This document shows, one piece after another, positions 1 through 6,206 of a DNA stretch of 17,562 nt. Source of the stretch: JBKPFU01 sp046728975 (GTDB lineage Bacteria > Actinomycetota > Thermoleophilia > Gaiellales > Gaiellaceae). The stretch's first letter is position 1. Each line of letters opens with the position of its first letter. Under the pieces are notes generated by a model. The model was not told the origin of the DNA. It did not search any database and saw nothing but the letters and a program-made list of their open reading frames with translations. A program made the position numbers and the translations under genes. The DNA is taken from positions 1-17,562 of the forward strand of contig JBKPFU010000200.1 in NCBI GenBank assembly GCA_046728975.1, given 5' to 3'.

Positions 1-518
1 GCGACGAAGACGTCGACGCGGTCGAGCGTCTCCGCGATCTCTGCGCCGGTCCCCTCGTAATGGGCGCGTGGGTTGGCCGGGTTCGCGTACTGGAAGGGCA
101 TGAAGTAGCGGGATTCGCGTTCCGCAAGCTCGAGGGCGACGCGGACGGCGCCGTTCGAGCCCTCCGATCTAGGAGACTCGACGATCTCGGCGCCATAGAG
201 CCGAAGCACACGCCGCCGCTCCTCGGTCACGTTTTCGGGTATGACGCACGTCAGCCGGTAGCCCTTCAGCTTTGCGATCAGAGCGAGCGAGATGCCGGTA
301 TTGCCACTCGTCGGCTCCAGCAGCTCGCGGCCGGGCTCGAGCTCCCCCGATCGTTCCGCGTCCTCGATCATCGCCTTGGCCACTCGGTCCTTGATCGACC
401 CGGTCGGGTTCTGGCCCTCGAGCTTCGCGAAGATCTGGACGCCGCGGTGCGCGCGAAGCTCGACGAGCGGCGTGTTCCCGACGAGATCGAGGACGTTCGG
501 CGCGAGCCGGCTACGCAC
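1..518 (-). CDS. cysM: CysM-like cysteine synthase, N-terminal 172 residues, cut by window edge
   Basis: PLP-dependent beta-replacement enzyme that makes cysteine from an activated serine and a sulfur donor in the cytosol. The fragment shows LVGNTPL near residue 12, the PLP lysine in NPTGSIKDR (about K43), the phosphate/substrate loop EPTSGNTG (68-75) and, near the cut end, QYANPANPRAHYEGTG. The stretch PENVTEERRR and the HYEGTG motif resemble mycobacterial CysM, which uses O-phosphoserine and CysO thiocarboxylate, more than CysK, which uses O-acetylserine and sulfide; that assignment is inference. The start is GTG at 518, inside the end of the upstream carrier gene (8-nt overlap, GTGCGTAG), so the two are translationally coupled. 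The C-terminal half is outside the window. Being a synthase of the CysK/CysM family is near certain; CysM over CysK rests on motifs and context. Confidence 0.9.
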   Translation of the reverse strand, partial: MRSRLAPNVLDLVGNTPLVELRAHRGVQIFAKLEGQNPTGSIKDRVAKAMIEDAERSGELEPGRELLEPTSGNTGISLALIAKLKGYRLTCVIPENVTEERRRVLRLYGAEIVESPRSEGSNGAVRVALELAERESRYFMPFQYANPANPRAHYEGTGAEIAETLDRVDVFV

Positions 519-762
519 CGCCGGCCATGGCAGGGAGGAGTATCACGGTGTCCGACTCGGCCACCGCCGTCTCGAGCCCCTCCCGCGTGCGGATGTCCTC
601 GCCGCCCACGTACACGTTCGCGTGCTCGATCGAGCCGCGGAGCGCGGGGAAGCGCGAGGTCAGATCGTCGAGCAGCTCCGCGACCGTCCTGCCCTCGGCG
701 ACCACCTCGCGCTCGCCGCCCGTCTCCGCGCGCAACGTCGGAGGAATCCGAACGACACTCAT
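511..762 (-). CDS. cysO: CysO/MoaD/ThiS-family sulfur carrier protein
   Basis: Small beta-grasp (ubiquitin-like) protein of 83 residues that carries sulfur as a C-terminal thiocarboxylate. Visible are the MoaD-like opening VRIPPTLRAETGG, the core VAELLDDLTSRFPAL, NVYVGGEDIRT in the middle and the tail DTVILLPAMAGGA. Mycobacterial CysO has the same shape and ends VAGG; here one extra alanine follows the GG. The gene lies between a MoeZ-like E1 enzyme and a CysM-like synthase, which argues for CysO (cysteine synthesis) rather than MoaD (molybdopterin) or ThiS (thiamine). The start is ATG at 762, preceded by a weak GAAGG Shine-Dalgarno-like stretch; the stop overlaps the cysM GTG. The extra alanine may have to be removed before activation, or may simply be a product of the overlapping gene ends. 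Confidence 0.85.
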   Translation of the reverse strand: MSVVRIPPTLRAETGGEREVVAEGRTVAELLDDLTSRFPALRGSIEHANVYVGGEDIRTREGLETAVAESDTVILLPAMAGGA

Positions 763-788
763 GGCCGCACCTTCGGGGTCCCAGTGTG

Positions 789-866
789 TCGACCGGTCAT
801 TTCAGACGGCCGCCCGCGCAGAGCCCGCGCGGCCTGACATCGACACCGCAAGCGGTGTCTCATGCG
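789..866. repeat. Two-hairpin palindromic repeat, copy 1 (between moeZ and cysO)
   Basis: About 78 bp that align with a second copy at 1196-1274. Both begin TCGACCG, then TCATTTCAGACGG. Hairpin 1 is 808-834 (27 nt, loop AGA) and hairpin 2 is 842-859 (GACACCGC, AA, GCGGTGTC; 8 perfect pairs). Hairpin 1 of the other copy has the same length, the same mismatch position and loop, and compensatory changes in the outer stem (GGCCGC/GCGGCC here, GGATGC/GCATCC there). Copy 1 occupies nearly the whole moeZ-cysO intergenic gap and its last bases overlap the moeZ stop codon. It might act as an mRNA processing or attenuation structure between the genes, but nothing in the sequence proves that. Confidence 0.8.
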
Positions 867-2116
867 TGCGTGCCCGCGCAAAACTCGGCGTAGTCGATGT
901 ACGAGGTGATGGTCGGGCTGTCGCCGCAGACCGGGCACTCGGGCCGGCGGCTCAGTGCAACCTCGGTGAAGGTCGCGCTCAATGCGTCGAACAGCAGCAG
1001 CCGGCCGACCAGTGGCGTCCCGATTCCGAGCACGAGCTTGAGCGCCTCGCTCGCCTGGATCGAGCCCACGACGCCCGGCAGCACGCCGAGGACGCCGCCC
1101 TCGGCGCAGCTCGGGGCGAGCGCGGGCGGCGGCGGCTGCGGGAACAGGCAGCGGTAGCAGGGTCCGTAGTCGCCGCCCGTATCTCCTTCGTCCGCTCGAC
1201 CGCTCATTTCAGACGGATGCACCGGCAAAGCCGGCGCATCCTGAGAGCGGGCACCGCGAGCGGCGCCCTTAGCGGGCTTGAAGACCGTGACCTGGCCCTC
1301 GAAGCGGAAGATCGAACCATGGACGACGGGAACGTCGTGCCAGACCGATGCGTCGTTGAGCAGGTACCGCGTGGGGAAGTTGTCGGCGCCGTCGACGACC
1401 ACGTCCCAGCCGTCGTCGAGGATGCGATCGACGTTGTCCGAGGTCAGGCGCTCGCGATATGGCTGCACCTCGACGTCGGGGTTCAGCTCCTCGATCCTGC
1501 GCCGGGCCGAATCGACCTTCGGCTCGCCGAGCGAGCCGGTCGAGTGGAGAACCTGACGCTGGAGGTTCGTCTCGTCGACGACATCGGCGTCGACGATTCC
1601 GAGCTTGCCGACACCGGCGGCGGCAAGGTAGAGCGCGGCCGGCGAGCCCAACCCGCCGGCGCCCAGGAGGAGGATTCGCGAATCGAGCAGCTTCAGCTGA
1701 CCCTCCTCGCCCACCTCTGGGATCAACAGATGGCGTGAGTAGCGGGTGCGCTTCGAGGGGCCGAGCGACCGCGAGACCTCGATCGGCAGGCCGCTTCTCT
1801 GCCACTCGGCGATGCCGCCTGCGAGCGAGGCGACGCGCTCATAACCGAGCTGGGCGAGCGTCTGGGCTGCAAAGACCGAGCGGTTGCCGCTGGCGCAGTA
1901 GACGACGACTTCCTGCGTGCGGTCGGGCACCGCACGCTCGATGCGCGACTCGAGGTAGCCGCGCGGGATGTGCACCGCCTCGGGCAGGTGCCCCTGATCC
2001 CACTCGTCGCGCTCGCGCACGTCGACGAAGACGGCGTCGCCTGTGCCGGCGGTCGCCACGTCTATCTCGTCGACCTGACCCCGTGCCTCGTTCAGCAGAT
2101 CCCGGTAGCTCGGCAT
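860..2116 (-). CDS. moeZ: MoeZ-like sulfur carrier activating enzyme, rhodanese-ThiF fusion
   Basis: E1-like enzyme that adenylates the C-terminal glycine of a sulfur carrier and loads sulfur onto it as thiocarboxylate. In 418 residues it has an N-terminal rhodanese domain (about 5-115) with active-site loop CASGNRS (C74). A ThiF/MoeB domain follows from about 125, with nucleotide loop GAGGLGS (152-158), DADVVDETNLQRQ (177-188), the acceptor cysteine region SCAEGGVLG (C337) and two zinc pairs, CYRC (320/323) and CPVC (394/397). The usual MoeZ/MOCS3 order is ThiF then rhodanese; here it is reversed. Residues about 282-317 are an extra segment between VTVFKP and GPCYRCLFP; much of it is encoded by the second repeat copy. 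The start is ATG at 2116, just before the rhodanese domain; an upstream extension in frame to 2236 is alanine-rich and overlaps the divergent gene, so I reject it. It heads the operon with the carrier and CysM. Confidence 0.9.
   Translation of the reverse strand: MPSYRDLLNEARGQVDEIDVATAGTGDAVFVDVRERDEWDQGHLPEAVHIPRGYLESRIERAVPDRTQEVVVYCASGNRSVFAAQTLAQLGYERVASLAGGIAEWQRSGLPIEVSRSLGPSKRTRYSRHLLIPEVGEEGQLKLLDSRILLLGAGGLGSPAALYLAAAGVGKLGIVDADVVDETNLQRQVLHSTGSLGEPKVDSARRRIEELNPDVEVQPYRERLTSDNVDRILDDGWDVVVDGADNFPTRYLLNDASVWHDVPVVHGSIFRFEGQVTVFKPAKGAARGARSQDAPALPVHPSEMSGRADEGDTGGDYGPCYRCLFPQPPPPALAPSCAEGGVLGVLPGVVGSIQASEALKLVLGIGTPLVGRLLLFDALSATFTEVALSRRPECPVCGDSPTITSYIDYAEFCAGTHA
1196..1274. repeat. 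Two-hairpin palindromic repeat, copy 2 (inside moeZ)
   Basis: Second copy of the repeat at 789-866. Hairpin 1 is 1215-1241: GGATGC pairs with GCATCC, then an A/C mismatch, then CCGGC with GCCGG around an AAA loop. Hairpin 2 is 1250-1267 (GGCACCGC, GA, GCGGCGCC; 7 of 8 pairs). The left flank shares TCGACCG and TCATTTCAGACGG with copy 1. The copy lies in frame in moeZ and encodes roughly residues 282-307, between the conserved VTVFKP and GPCYRCLFP segments where related enzymes run on with little or no gap. It looks like a repeat that entered the gene without breaking the frame. Confidence 0.8.
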
Positions 2117-2138
2117 CGCTTTCAAATTTATAGCGACT
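2117..2138. promoter_or_regulatory. Shared divergent promoter of moeZ and the TPR gene
   Basis: Only 22 bp separate the two start codons. The hexamer at 2127-2132 reads TTTATA on plus and TATAAA on minus, so one AT-rich box can serve as -10 element in both directions. On plus it is 6 nt from the ATG at 2139; on minus it is 10 nt from the ATG at 2116. Both transcripts would then be leaderless or nearly so. No convincing -35 elements are visible. Inference from sequence only. Confidence 0.5.
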
Positions 2139-3116
2139 ATGTTCGAGGCCGTGACGCCTCGTATGAGGGTTCTCGCGGGAGTCGCTCTGGCGGCTGCCGC
2201 CGCCGCCGCGCTCGTCGTCGGCGCAGTCGCGTTCACGCGCAGTGAGCCGCAGCAGCCGACGTTGCAACCGCGCCCGGGCCTTCCGCCCCTCGTCCTGGAC
2301 CTGGGCGTGCGCGAGGACGCGGAAGCGCGCGCCCTGCGCCGCGCGCTCAGGCTCTACGACGCGCGACGAGCACGCGAAGCCGGCGACGGGTTCAGGCGGC
2401 TCGGCTCGGTGCAGGCCCGAGTGGGAGAGGCGTTTGCCGCCTGGCCTGACGACAGCCTGGCCACCCTCGAGAGGCTTGCGCAGGCACATCCGCGAAGTGC
2501 CGTCGTGCTCGTCAATCTCGGCATCGCGCGCTTCTGGGCCGGACACGAAAACGCCGCCGGCGCTTGGCGGCAGGCGGTCGGTCGAGACCCCGACTCGGAG
2601 GCGGCCGTGCGTGCGAGCGACCTGCTCCATCCCGATTCGCCGCGGGGCCTGCCTGTCTTCGTGCCGAGCTTTGCGCCGCCGAGCCGCCTCGCGCGCCTCG
2701 CGCCCGAGCGGCAGCTCGCAGCGCTCACACGTGCCGCCCGCTCCGACGGCGTTCGAGCGAGGCTCCTGTACGGCGTCGCGCTCCAGCGGCTCGGCCGGCC
2801 GCTCTCGGCGGAGCGCGAATATGCCGCCGCCGCGGCGCTGGCGCCGCAGAGCGCGGAGGCGCAGGTCGCCGCCGCCGTCGGCGCCTACACGAAGGATCAT
2901 CCCGAGCGCGCGTTCGGGCGGCTTGGCCCGCTGACGCGGCGCTTCCCGCGGGCGCCGACGGTTCGGTTCCACCTCGGGTTGCTCCTACTGTGGCTGGGGC
3001 GCGTCGAAGAGGCAAAAAAACAGCTTCGAATTGCGCGCGCGCTGGGGCCGAAGACGCCGTTGGGGATGGAAGCAAACCGTTTCCTCGAACGTCTGGAAAA
3101 CATTAGGACCAATTGA
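2139..3116 (+). CDS. Membrane-anchored tetratricopeptide repeat protein
   Basis: Protein of 325 residues with an N-terminal hydrophobic segment (about 9-32, rich in Ala/Val/Leu) after a short basic start, so probably anchored in the membrane with the rest outside, or exported. The remainder is helical with TPR-like units near 120-153 (VVLVNLGIARFWAGHENAA), 205-240 (RLLYGVALQRLGRPLSAEREY) and 270-312 (VRFHLGLLLLWLGRVEEAKKQ). TPR proteins are usually scaffolds for protein-protein contact; no enzyme motif is visible and the partner is unknown. ATG 2139 suits a leaderless start from the TTTATA box; ATG 2163 is an alternative that keeps the anchor. It is divergent from moeZ and may have nothing to do with sulfur. 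The protein family beyond TPR is not recognised. Confidence 0.8.
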   Translation: MFEAVTPRMRVLAGVALAAAAAAALVVGAVAFTRSEPQQPTLQPRPGLPPLVLDLGVREDAEARALRRALRLYDARRAREAGDGFRRLGSVQARVGEAFAAWPDDSLATLERLAQAHPRSAVVLVNLGIARFWAGHENAAGAWRQAVGRDPDSEAAVRASDLLHPDSPRGLPVFVPSFAPPSRLARLAPERQLAALTRAARSDGVRARLLYGVALQRLGRPLSAEREYAAAAALAPQSAEAQVAAAVGAYTKDHPERAFGRLGPLTRRFPRAPTVRFHLGLLLLWLGRVEEAKKQLRIARALGPKTPLGMEANRFLERLENIRTN

Positions 3117-3142
3117 CCGAAAATAGGGCCGTTCGGCCTATG
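3113..3142 (+). promoter_or_regulatory. Possible promoter for the sigma factor gene
   Basis: TTGACC at 3113-3118, overlapping the stop codon of the TPR gene, is a good -35-like hexamer. A weak -10 candidate, CCTATG, lies 18 nt further on at 3137-3142. An imperfect hairpin (ATAGG.GCCG / CGGC.CTAT, 3123-3141) sits between and could instead be the end of the TPR transcript. This would leave a 5' leader of about 100 nt before the TTG start at 3249, in contrast to the leaderless look of the neighbours. Confidence 0.3.
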
Positions 3143-3248
3143 GCATCCGTCCGGCGCCTCTGCAAGAGTGCCGCAGCCTTCAAATCGGCACGTTGACGGG
3201 AGGAGCGATCCCAGTACGGTGAGTCCGAGGACTGAGAGGGGGAAGCGC

Positions 3249-4334
3249 TTGAACGCAGGAGGGTCTGGCACCACCGAGCGTGCGGCGGTCACGGACGTCT
3301 TCGAGACGGAGGAGGCGAAGGGATTGCTCGAGAGCGGCCGCGAGAGCGGATCGCTCTCCGCGGAGGAGATCGCGCTCGCCCTGGACGAGCTCGACCTCGA
3401 CACCCAGCAGATGGAAGACTTCTACCACGGCCTCGAGGAGCTGCAGATCGAGGTCGTGAACGGGTCGCAGGACGACGCCGACGACGAGGCGGAGGTCGAG
3501 GTCCGCGAGGTCTCGACCGATGCGCTGCAGCTGTTCCTCAAGGACGTCGGGAAGGTCGACCTTTTGACTGCGGCTCAGGAGGTCGAGCTGGCCAAGCGCA
3601 TCGAGCGAGGCGATCACCGCGCGAAGCAGGAGATGGTCGAAGCGAACCTGCGACTCGTCGTCTCGATCGCGAAGAAGTACCGCAACCAGGGGCTGCCGTT
3701 CCTCGATCTGATCCAGGAGGGCACGATCGGCCTCGTCCGCGCCGCGGAGAAGTTCGACCACCGCAAAGGGTTCAAGTTCTCGACGTACGCGACCTGGTGG
3801 ATCCGGCAGGCGGTCGCCCGGGCGCTCGCCGACAAAGGACGGACGATCCGGATGCCGGTACACATCGTCGAGAAGCTGAACAAGATCGTGCGCTCGGAGC
3901 GGAAACTGCGCGCCGAGCTGGGTCGGGAGCCGACCGCCTTCGAGATCGCGGTCGACCTCGATCTCGACCCCGACGAAGTCGAGCAGATTCGCCGCTCCTC
4001 GCAGGCGCCGGTGTCGCTCGAGAAGCCGGTCGGCGACGAGGAGGAGTCCGAGTTCGGTCACTTCCTGACGGACGAGACCGAGCCCCAACCGGATGAGGTC
4101 GCGGAGACGCAGCTCCGCAAAACGGCTCTCGCGCGCGTGCTGCACACCCTCTCGACGCGGGAGCGTCGCGTGCTCGAGCTTCGATACGGCCTGAACGGCG
4201 AGCATCCGCGCACGCTCGACGAGGTCGGCCGGACCTTCAACGTCACCCGCGAGCGGATCCGGCAGATCGAGAACCAGTGCCTGAAGAAGCTCCGCGCGCT
4301 CGCTGATTCACAGACGCTTCGAGACGTCGCTTAG
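3249..4334 (+). CDS. rpoD: Primary (group 1) RNA polymerase sigma factor, RpoD/SigA family
   Basis: Directs RNA polymerase to -10/-35 promoters. With a TTG start at 3249 the protein has 361 residues. An acidic N-terminal helical segment (about 20-75: SAEEIALALDELDLDTQQMEDFYHGLEEL, given in part) matches region 1.1, which marks primary sigmas. Region 1.2 begins at DALQLFLKDVGKVDLLT. Region 2 holds NLRLVVSIAKKYRNQG, FLDLIQEGTIGLVRA, FKFSTYATWWIRQAV and RTIRMPVHIVEK. Region 4 holds RERRVLELRYGLNGE and the helix-turn-helix LDEVGRTFNVTRERIRQIE. The tail is ENQCLKKLRALADSQTLRDVA rather than the EAKALRKLRHP of proteobacterial RpoD. I prefer TTG 3249 because AGGGGGA (about 3236-3242) is a strong Shine-Dalgarno at the right distance; in-frame GTG codons at 3168 and 3219 are alternatives. 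A terminator follows directly. Confidence 0.93.
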   Translation: MNAGGSGTTERAAVTDVFETEEAKGLLESGRESGSLSAEEIALALDELDLDTQQMEDFYHGLEELQIEVVNGSQDDADDEAEVEVREVSTDALQLFLKDVGKVDLLTAAQEVELAKRIERGDHRAKQEMVEANLRLVVSIAKKYRNQGLPFLDLIQEGTIGLVRAAEKFDHRKGFKFSTYATWWIRQAVARALADKGRTIRMPVHIVEKLNKIVRSERKLRAELGREPTAFEIAVDLDLDPDEVEQIRRSSQAPVSLEKPVGDEEESEFGHFLTDETEPQPDEVAETQLRKTALARVLHTLSTRERRVLELRYGLNGEHPRTLDEVGRTFNVTRERIRQIENQCLKKLRALADSQTLRDVA

Positions 4335-4337
4335 AAG

Positions 4338-4364
4338 CACGGGGAAACCCCTGGTTTCCCCGTG
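4338..4364 (+). terminator. Intrinsic terminator after the sigma factor gene
   Basis: Perfect 12-bp stem CACGGGGAAACC / GGTTTCCCCGTG with a 3-nt loop, starting 3 nt after the rpoD stop and followed by a pyrimidine-rich stretch (CCTCTTCCTTT). It has the shape of an intrinsic terminator with a weak U tract, as is common in GC-rich genomes. Confidence 0.75.
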
Positions 4365-4376
4365 AGCCTCTTCCTT

Positions 4377-4482
4377 TACAGTGCCTCGGTGCGTCTAGCG
4401 CTCCAGGAGCCGGCTGCACACGCGGTCGTTCGTTGGGCGCTGCAGTGAGCCTTCCGCCCGGCAAAGCCGGGCTTCGGCGGAG
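4377..4482 (+). other. Candidate short transcription unit with a 19-codon leaderless ORF and 3' hairpin
   Basis: The 196-bp gap between rpoD and the peptidase has no long gene. TACAGT at 4377-4382 has the -10 shape and lies 6 nt before a GTG at 4389 that opens a 19-codon frame ending TGA at 4446-4448 (starts MRLALQEPAAH). A hairpin with CCCGGC, AAA, GCCGGG at 4457-4471 plus outer pairing follows and could end the transcript. The same spacing of -10 box to start codon is seen before several real genes here. No -35 is visible, and so short a frame may be chance; a small RNA or no product at all are equally possible. Confidence 0.25.
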
Positions 4483-4530
4483 GATCGCCCCCGCCCTAAA
4501 CGCGGATCAGCCCGAATAGACTCCGCCGCC

Positions 4531-5856
4531 GTGGACGAAGCCTGGTTTGAAGAGCTCTCTGAGTTCATCCGCATCCCAAGCGTGAGCGCCGACCCGCAGC
4601 ACGCGGGCGACGTTCGGCGGGCCGGCGAGTGGGTCTGCGACTTCCTCCGGGCCGCCGGCGGCGAGGCGACTCTCGAGGACGGAACGACGTCACCGCTGGC
4701 TCTCGGCGAGATCCCGGCGTCGAACGGAGCGTCGGGCGCCCCAACCGTGCTCGTCTACGGCCACTTCGACGTGCAGCCGCCGGCGCCGATCGAGCTCTGG
4801 GAATCCGATCCCTTCGAGCTCACGGTGCGCGACGAATGGGTCTTCGGGCGCGGGATCGCCGACGACAAGGGCCAGCTCTACCTGCTCCTCCGGGCTGCGC
4901 GCGAGCTGGCCGCCGAAGGAGCGTTGCCGGTCAACGTGCGCGTCGCGTGCGACGGAGAGGAGGAAACGGGGGGCCACTCGATCGTCGACTTCCTCGCCTC
5001 GGACGACCGCGGCGCCGACGCCTGCGTGATCTTCGACAGCGGCATGACCAAGCGCGACGTGCCCGAGTTCGACGTCGGTACCCGTGGGCTCGTCGCGTTC
5101 GACATCCGTGTGCGGACGGGCGAGAAGGACCTCCACTCGGGCGTCTACGGCAACGCGGCGCTGAACGCAATTCACGCCCTCATTCACTCGCTCGCGGCGC
5201 TGCTTCCGCGCGACAGCCGGCTGCCCGAACCACTGCGTGAGGGGATCATTCCGCTGACGGACGAGGAGCAAGAATCGCTGAAGGAGCTCGTCCCCGGCGC
5301 CGAGATGCTGGCAGACGCCGGGGCGCGTCCGTACGACGAGTCGGCCGCGGACGAGTTCTACGTGCGCACGTGGGCGGAGTCCTCGCTCGACATCAACGGG
5401 GTCCTCGGCGGCAAGCCCGGCCTCCGGAACACGACTATTCCCGCCACGGCTCAGGCGAACTTCACGATCCGCCTGGCCCCGGGGCAGGAAGTCGACAAGA
5501 TCGGGAAGGCTGCCGAGCAGCTCCTTCGCGAGGCCGCTCCCGACGGTGCCGAGCTCGAGATCGAGTGGGACGGCAACCCGGCCGGGCTCGTGTCCCCAGA
5601 CTCTCCCGCGGTTCAGCTCGGGCTCGACGCGTTCGAGCGAGCGCTCGGAAAGCGGCCGCTGCTCGTCCGCTCGGGCGGAACGCTTCCCATCATCCCGGCG
5701 CTCGCCGACAACGGGATCCCCACGATCCTGACCGGGTTCGCGCTGCTCGAGAGCAACATCCACTCGCCGAACGAGCGCATGCTCGTCGAGTACTTTCCGC
5801 TCGGCCTCAGCGCTGCCCGCGAGCTGTTCAAGGCCTTCGCGGACCTCTCGGCGTGA
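4531..5856 (+). CDS. M20/M28-type metallopeptidase, dipeptidase family
   Basis: Cytosolic zinc peptidase of 441 residues, close in layout to the M20 dipeptidase/CNDP family (hydrolysis of dipeptides or small peptides; exact substrate unknown). The metal and catalytic motifs are in order: VYGHFDVQPP (H78, D80), GIADDKGQ (D111), DGEEETGG (E143-E145), IFDSGM (D169), then the dimerisation domain with LHSGVYGNAALNAIH (H202) and a C-terminal SNIHSPNERM that supplies the last metal histidine. The set looks complete, so an active enzyme is likely. The start is GTG at 4531: TAGACT at 4517-4522 lies 8 nt upstream as a leaderless -10 box, and no Shine-Dalgarno is seen. Its stop overlaps the next gene start by 4 nt (GTGA), so they form an operon. 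Confidence 0.9.
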   Translation: MDEAWFEELSEFIRIPSVSADPQHAGDVRRAGEWVCDFLRAAGGEATLEDGTTSPLALGEIPASNGASGAPTVLVYGHFDVQPPAPIELWESDPFELTVRDEWVFGRGIADDKGQLYLLLRAARELAAEGALPVNVRVACDGEEETGGHSIVDFLASDDRGADACVIFDSGMTKRDVPEFDVGTRGLVAFDIRVRTGEKDLHSGVYGNAALNAIHALIHSLAALLPRDSRLPEPLREGIIPLTDEEQESLKELVPGAEMLADAGARPYDESAADEFYVRTWAESSLDINGVLGGKPGLRNTTIPATAQANFTIRLAPGQEVDKIGKAAEQLLREAAPDGAELEIEWDGNPAGLVSPDSPAVQLGLDAFERALGKRPLLVRSGGTLPIIPALADNGIPTILTGFALLESNIHSPNERMLVEYFPLGLSAARELFKAFADLSA

Positions 5857-6206
5857 CCGAGACGGAGACACGCGATGCGATGCGACGGACGAGGCTGGCG
5901 AACGAGCGCACGTACCTCGCCTGGTGGCGCAGCGGGCTGACCGCCCTCGCGGTCAGCTTCGGCGCGGGCAAGCTCGTTCCCGAGCTCTCGGGCGGCGCCG
6001 AATGGCCGTTCCAGGTCGTTGGAGCCGGGTTCGGCGTTATTGGGGTGGCCTTCATCGTCTACGGCCTCGTCCGCCACCGGCTGGTCGAGGAAGCGCTCCA
6101 GCGCGGGCAGTACGCCCCGCTCGACGATCGCGTCGCGCTCGCGCTCACCGGGGTCGGCGTGCTCCTTGGAGCCGCCACGGTCGTGCTCGTCGCCGTCGAG
6201 GGTTAG
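5853..6206 (+). CDS. DUF202 (YidH-type) small integral membrane protein
   Basis: 117 residues. The N-terminal RTRLANERTYLAWWRSGLTA is the hallmark of the DUF202 family, and three hydrophobic segments follow (about 27-48, 53-75 and 90-114), so the protein should span the membrane three times. The family has no established biochemical role; in bacteria it is found as short stand-alone proteins and it resembles the C-terminal part of some fungal vacuolar transporter chaperone subunits (VTC, polyphosphate). I note that link but see no proof of a phosphate role here. The start is GTG at 5853, overlapping the peptidase stop by GTGA. The last 4 bases overlap the end of the convergent HxlR gene. Confidence 0.85.
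   Translation: MTETETRDAMRRTRLANERTYLAWWRSGLTALAVSFGAGKLVPELSGGAEWPFQVVGAGFGVIGVAFIVYGLVRHRLVEEALQRGQYAPLDDRVALALTGVGVLLGAATVVLVAVEG

Noticed and set aside
527..1738. 403-codon plus-strand frame opposite the sulfur operon
   Set aside because: The minus strand carries complete MoeZ and CysO motifs; the plus frame has no recognisable domain and crosses the intergenic repeat.
2117..2236. N-terminal extension of MoeZ to an ATG at 2236
   Set aside because: The extra 40 residues are Ala/Thr-rich, precede the rhodanese domain without homology, and overlap the divergent TPR gene and its promoter.
4389..4460. tRNA in the gap after the sigma gene
   Set aside because: GGTCGTTCGTTGGG faintly recalls a T-arm, but no acceptor stem, anticodon arm or CCA layout can be drawn.
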